Shown here one piece after another: positions 62,755 to 64,000 of a stretch of 64,000 nucleotides of DNA. Location of the stretch: positions 682,001-746,000 of the forward strand of contig NZ_JAWMWG010000001.1 in the NCBI RefSeq assembly GCF_037546065.1. Direction: 5' to 3'. Every line of letters starts with the position of its first letter. Positions within the stretch are counted from its first letter, which is position 1. This DNA is from Holzapfeliella saturejae. GTDB lineage: Bacteria > Bacillota > Bacilli > Lactobacillales > Lactobacillaceae. Under the pieces are notes generated by a model. The model was not told the DNA's origin and did no database searches. It saw nothing but the letters and a program-made list of their open reading frames with translations. The translations under genes were made by a program, and so were the position numbers.

Positions 62755-64000
62755 TTGGAAAATGCAGATTATAAAAATAAAACCGTTCTAGTTTTAGGCA
62801 TGGGAAAGAGTGGCTACTCTGCTGCACGTGTTTTATTGAGTTTAGGCTGTCAGGTATTTTTAAATGAGTCTAAAGATTTAACACAAGATAAAAACGCACA
62901 AGAGTTGCAAGCAAAGGGTGTGCTTATCCATTCAGGAGAACTTGCACTTGATTGGTTTGATCACTATGATTTTGATGTTGTTGTTAAAAGTCCTGGTATT
63001 TCTTATGAAAACCAGATGGTTAAAAAAGCTTTAGAACAAAACATTTCAATTGTGACTGAGCCCGAAATTGGCTTCTCCATTTGTCGTGCTAAAGTTATTG
63101 GGATTACAGGATCTAATGGTAAAACAACAACGACGACTTTAGTCACAGATATGCTCAATAATGGTTTGCAAAAAGGTAAAGCCTATGCTGTCGGAAACAT
63201 AGGGGTTCCGGTTTGTGATGTTGTCCAAAATGTTACTGAAGAAGATGTATTGGTCACTGAATTATCTAGTTTTCAATTGATGGGAATGCCATCAATTAAG
63301 CCAGATATTGCAGCAATTATCGATATTTATCCTACGCATTTGGATTATCACAAAACCTTTGATAATTATGTAAACGCCAAATTGTCTATCACTAGCAATC
63401 AATCTGCAGAACAATTTCTCCTAGTTAATGAAGATCAACCAGATATTTTTAAAATAGAAGAAGACAATAGTCAAGCCTCACTGATACCAATCAGTCTAGA
63501 AGGTAAATCAGAGTCTGCGATTTCAATTAAAAGCGGTTTCTTATATTACCAAAATGAACCTGTTATCAAGATTGATGAAATCAAATTACCAGGTCAGCAC
63601 AATCTACAAAATATTAGTTTTGCTGTAGCTATAGTGAAGCTAATGGGGATTGGAAATGAAGCTATTCAAAAAACTTTAACTAGTTTTACAGGGGTTAAAC
63701 ATCGACTTCAATATGTTGATGAAATTGACGGCCGAAAAGTTTATAATGACTCAAAGGCTACTAATATCGAAGCTGCATTAGTTGCTATTAATTCATTTGC
63801 TAAGCCCGAAGTATTGATCGCAGGTGGGTTAGATCGAGGATTTGAATTTGATGAATTAGTTCCAGCGTTGAAGGAACACGTTAATAAAATTGTTTTATAT
63901 GGGGAAACTAAGGCATTGATGGCAAAAGCAGCAAAACAAGCAGGAATTACTGATATTAGTGTGGTTGATACTTTAGAACAAGCTGTTCCTTTAGCTTTTT
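62755..64000 (+). CDS. murD: UDP-MurNAc-L-Ala:D-Glu ligase, 3' end cut by window
   Basis: 415 codons are visible and the frame is open at the window end. TTG 62755 follows GGAGGAA by eight bases, three bases after mraY. VLVLGMGKSGYSAA is the N-terminal UDP-binding site, GITGSNGKTTTTTL the ATP loop, HRLQYVDEIDGRKVYNDSKATN the Mur ligase signature. It adds D-Glu to UDP-MurNAc-Ala. About 40 residues are missing at the C-terminus. Confidence 0.95.
   Translation, partial: MENADYKNKTVLVLGMGKSGYSAARVLLSLGCQVFLNESKDLTQDKNAQELQAKGVLIHSGELALDWFDHYDFDVVVKSPGISYENQMVKKALEQNISIVTEPEIGFSICRAKVIGITGSNGKTTTTTLVTDMLNNGLQKGKAYAVGNIGVPVCDVVQNVTEEDVLVTELSSFQLMGMPSIKPDIAAIIDIYPTHLDYHKTFDNYVNAKLSITSNQSAEQFLLVNEDQPDIFKIEEDNSQASLIPISLEGKSESAISIKSGFLYYQNEPVIKIDEIKLPGQHNLQNISFAVAIVKLMGIGNEAIQKTLTSFTGVKHRLQYVDEIDGRKVYNDSKATNIEAALVAINSFAKPEVLIAGGLDRGFEFDELVPALKEHVNKIVLYGETKALMAKAAKQAGITDISVVDTLEQAVPLAF

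Noticed and set aside
1..64000. CRISPR arrays, insertion sequences, prophage or integrative elements
   Set aside because: No regularly spaced repeats, transposase, integrase or phage structural genes were found; gene order is conserved throughout.

Overview
The window is a 64 kb, AT-rich, gene-dense chromosomal segment of a low-GC Gram-positive bacterium, almost certainly a lactic acid bacterium of the Lactobacillaceae. The gene order supports this: comG tail - YtxK-like methyltransferase - ackA; atpBEFHAGDC - mbl - yidD - DUF2969 - rodA; rpsD - ezrA - iscS - thiI - valS - folC - radC - mreBCD - DUF4044/DUF3397 - rsmH - ftsL - pbp - mraY - murD. So do the consensus AGGAGG-type ribosome binding sites, frequent TTG/GTG starts, a lysine riboswitch, a T-box, cre-like sites and a tmRNA tag (ANNENSYAVAA) of lactobacillus type. 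From memory the tag resembles that of Latilactobacillus sakei; a placement near Latilactobacillus/Dellaglioa is inference only. I saw no prophage, insertion sequence, CRISPR array or large foreign island.

Layout. 1-3.1 kb: end of the competence pseudopilin operon (comGE-GF-GG), a methyltransferase and acetate kinase. 3.1-5 kb: a small membrane protein, tmRNA, and a GlcU-type sugar transporter with two cre-like sites upstream. 5.1-8.4 kb: an SdpI-like membrane protein, an OmpR/HisK two-component pair and a VanZ-family protein, in one tight plus-strand run. 8.4-12.7 kb: aldolase, glucose-6-phosphate isomerase, guanine deaminase and a CPA2 antiporter. 12.6-22.7 kb: the whole aspartate-to-lysine pathway by the acetylated branch. 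lysC-dapF run leftwards; lysA-dapD(H)-dapL-dapA-dapB-patA-asd run rightwards behind a lysine riboswitch. patA carries a one-base frameshift. 22.7-24.7 kb: two leftward tRNA genes (Gln-CTG, Glu-CTC), a histidine phosphatase and a beta-lactamase-fold hydrolase. 24.7-31.6 kb: murT (without gatD beside it), then tdk-prfA-prmC-tsaC-glyA-upp. 31.8-38.3 kb: the F1Fo ATP synthase operon. 38.4-42.2 kb: mbl-yidD-DUF2969-rodA and a DUF2785-like gene. 42.2-45.1 kb leftward: small membrane protein, rarA, yueI, and rpsD with a structured leader. 45.2-54.9 kb: ezrA, iscS-thiI, T-box-valS-folC, HAD phosphatase, radC. 55-64 kb: mreBCD, two small LAB-specific membrane proteins, and the start of the division/cell-wall cluster up to a murD cut by the window edge. 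mraZ is missing from its usual place before rsmH.

Functionally the window combines central glycolysis and acetate/ATP metabolism, lysine/DAP synthesis, translation and tRNA modification (prfA, prmC, tsaC, thiI, valS, tmRNA, rpsD), and cell-shape and peptidoglycan assembly (murT, mbl, rodA, ezrA, mreBCD, rsmH, ftsL, pbp, mraY, murD).

The points most worth a second look are the patA frameshift, perfect terminator palindromes that encode the ends of convergent genes, the lone murT, the missing mraZ, a promoter-terminator pair just before iscS, an 18-bp tandem repeat before the DUF3397 gene, the C34 tRNA pair, and the SdpI/two-component/VanZ module. I found no convincing wholly new system; most of the window is conserved housekeeping DNA.
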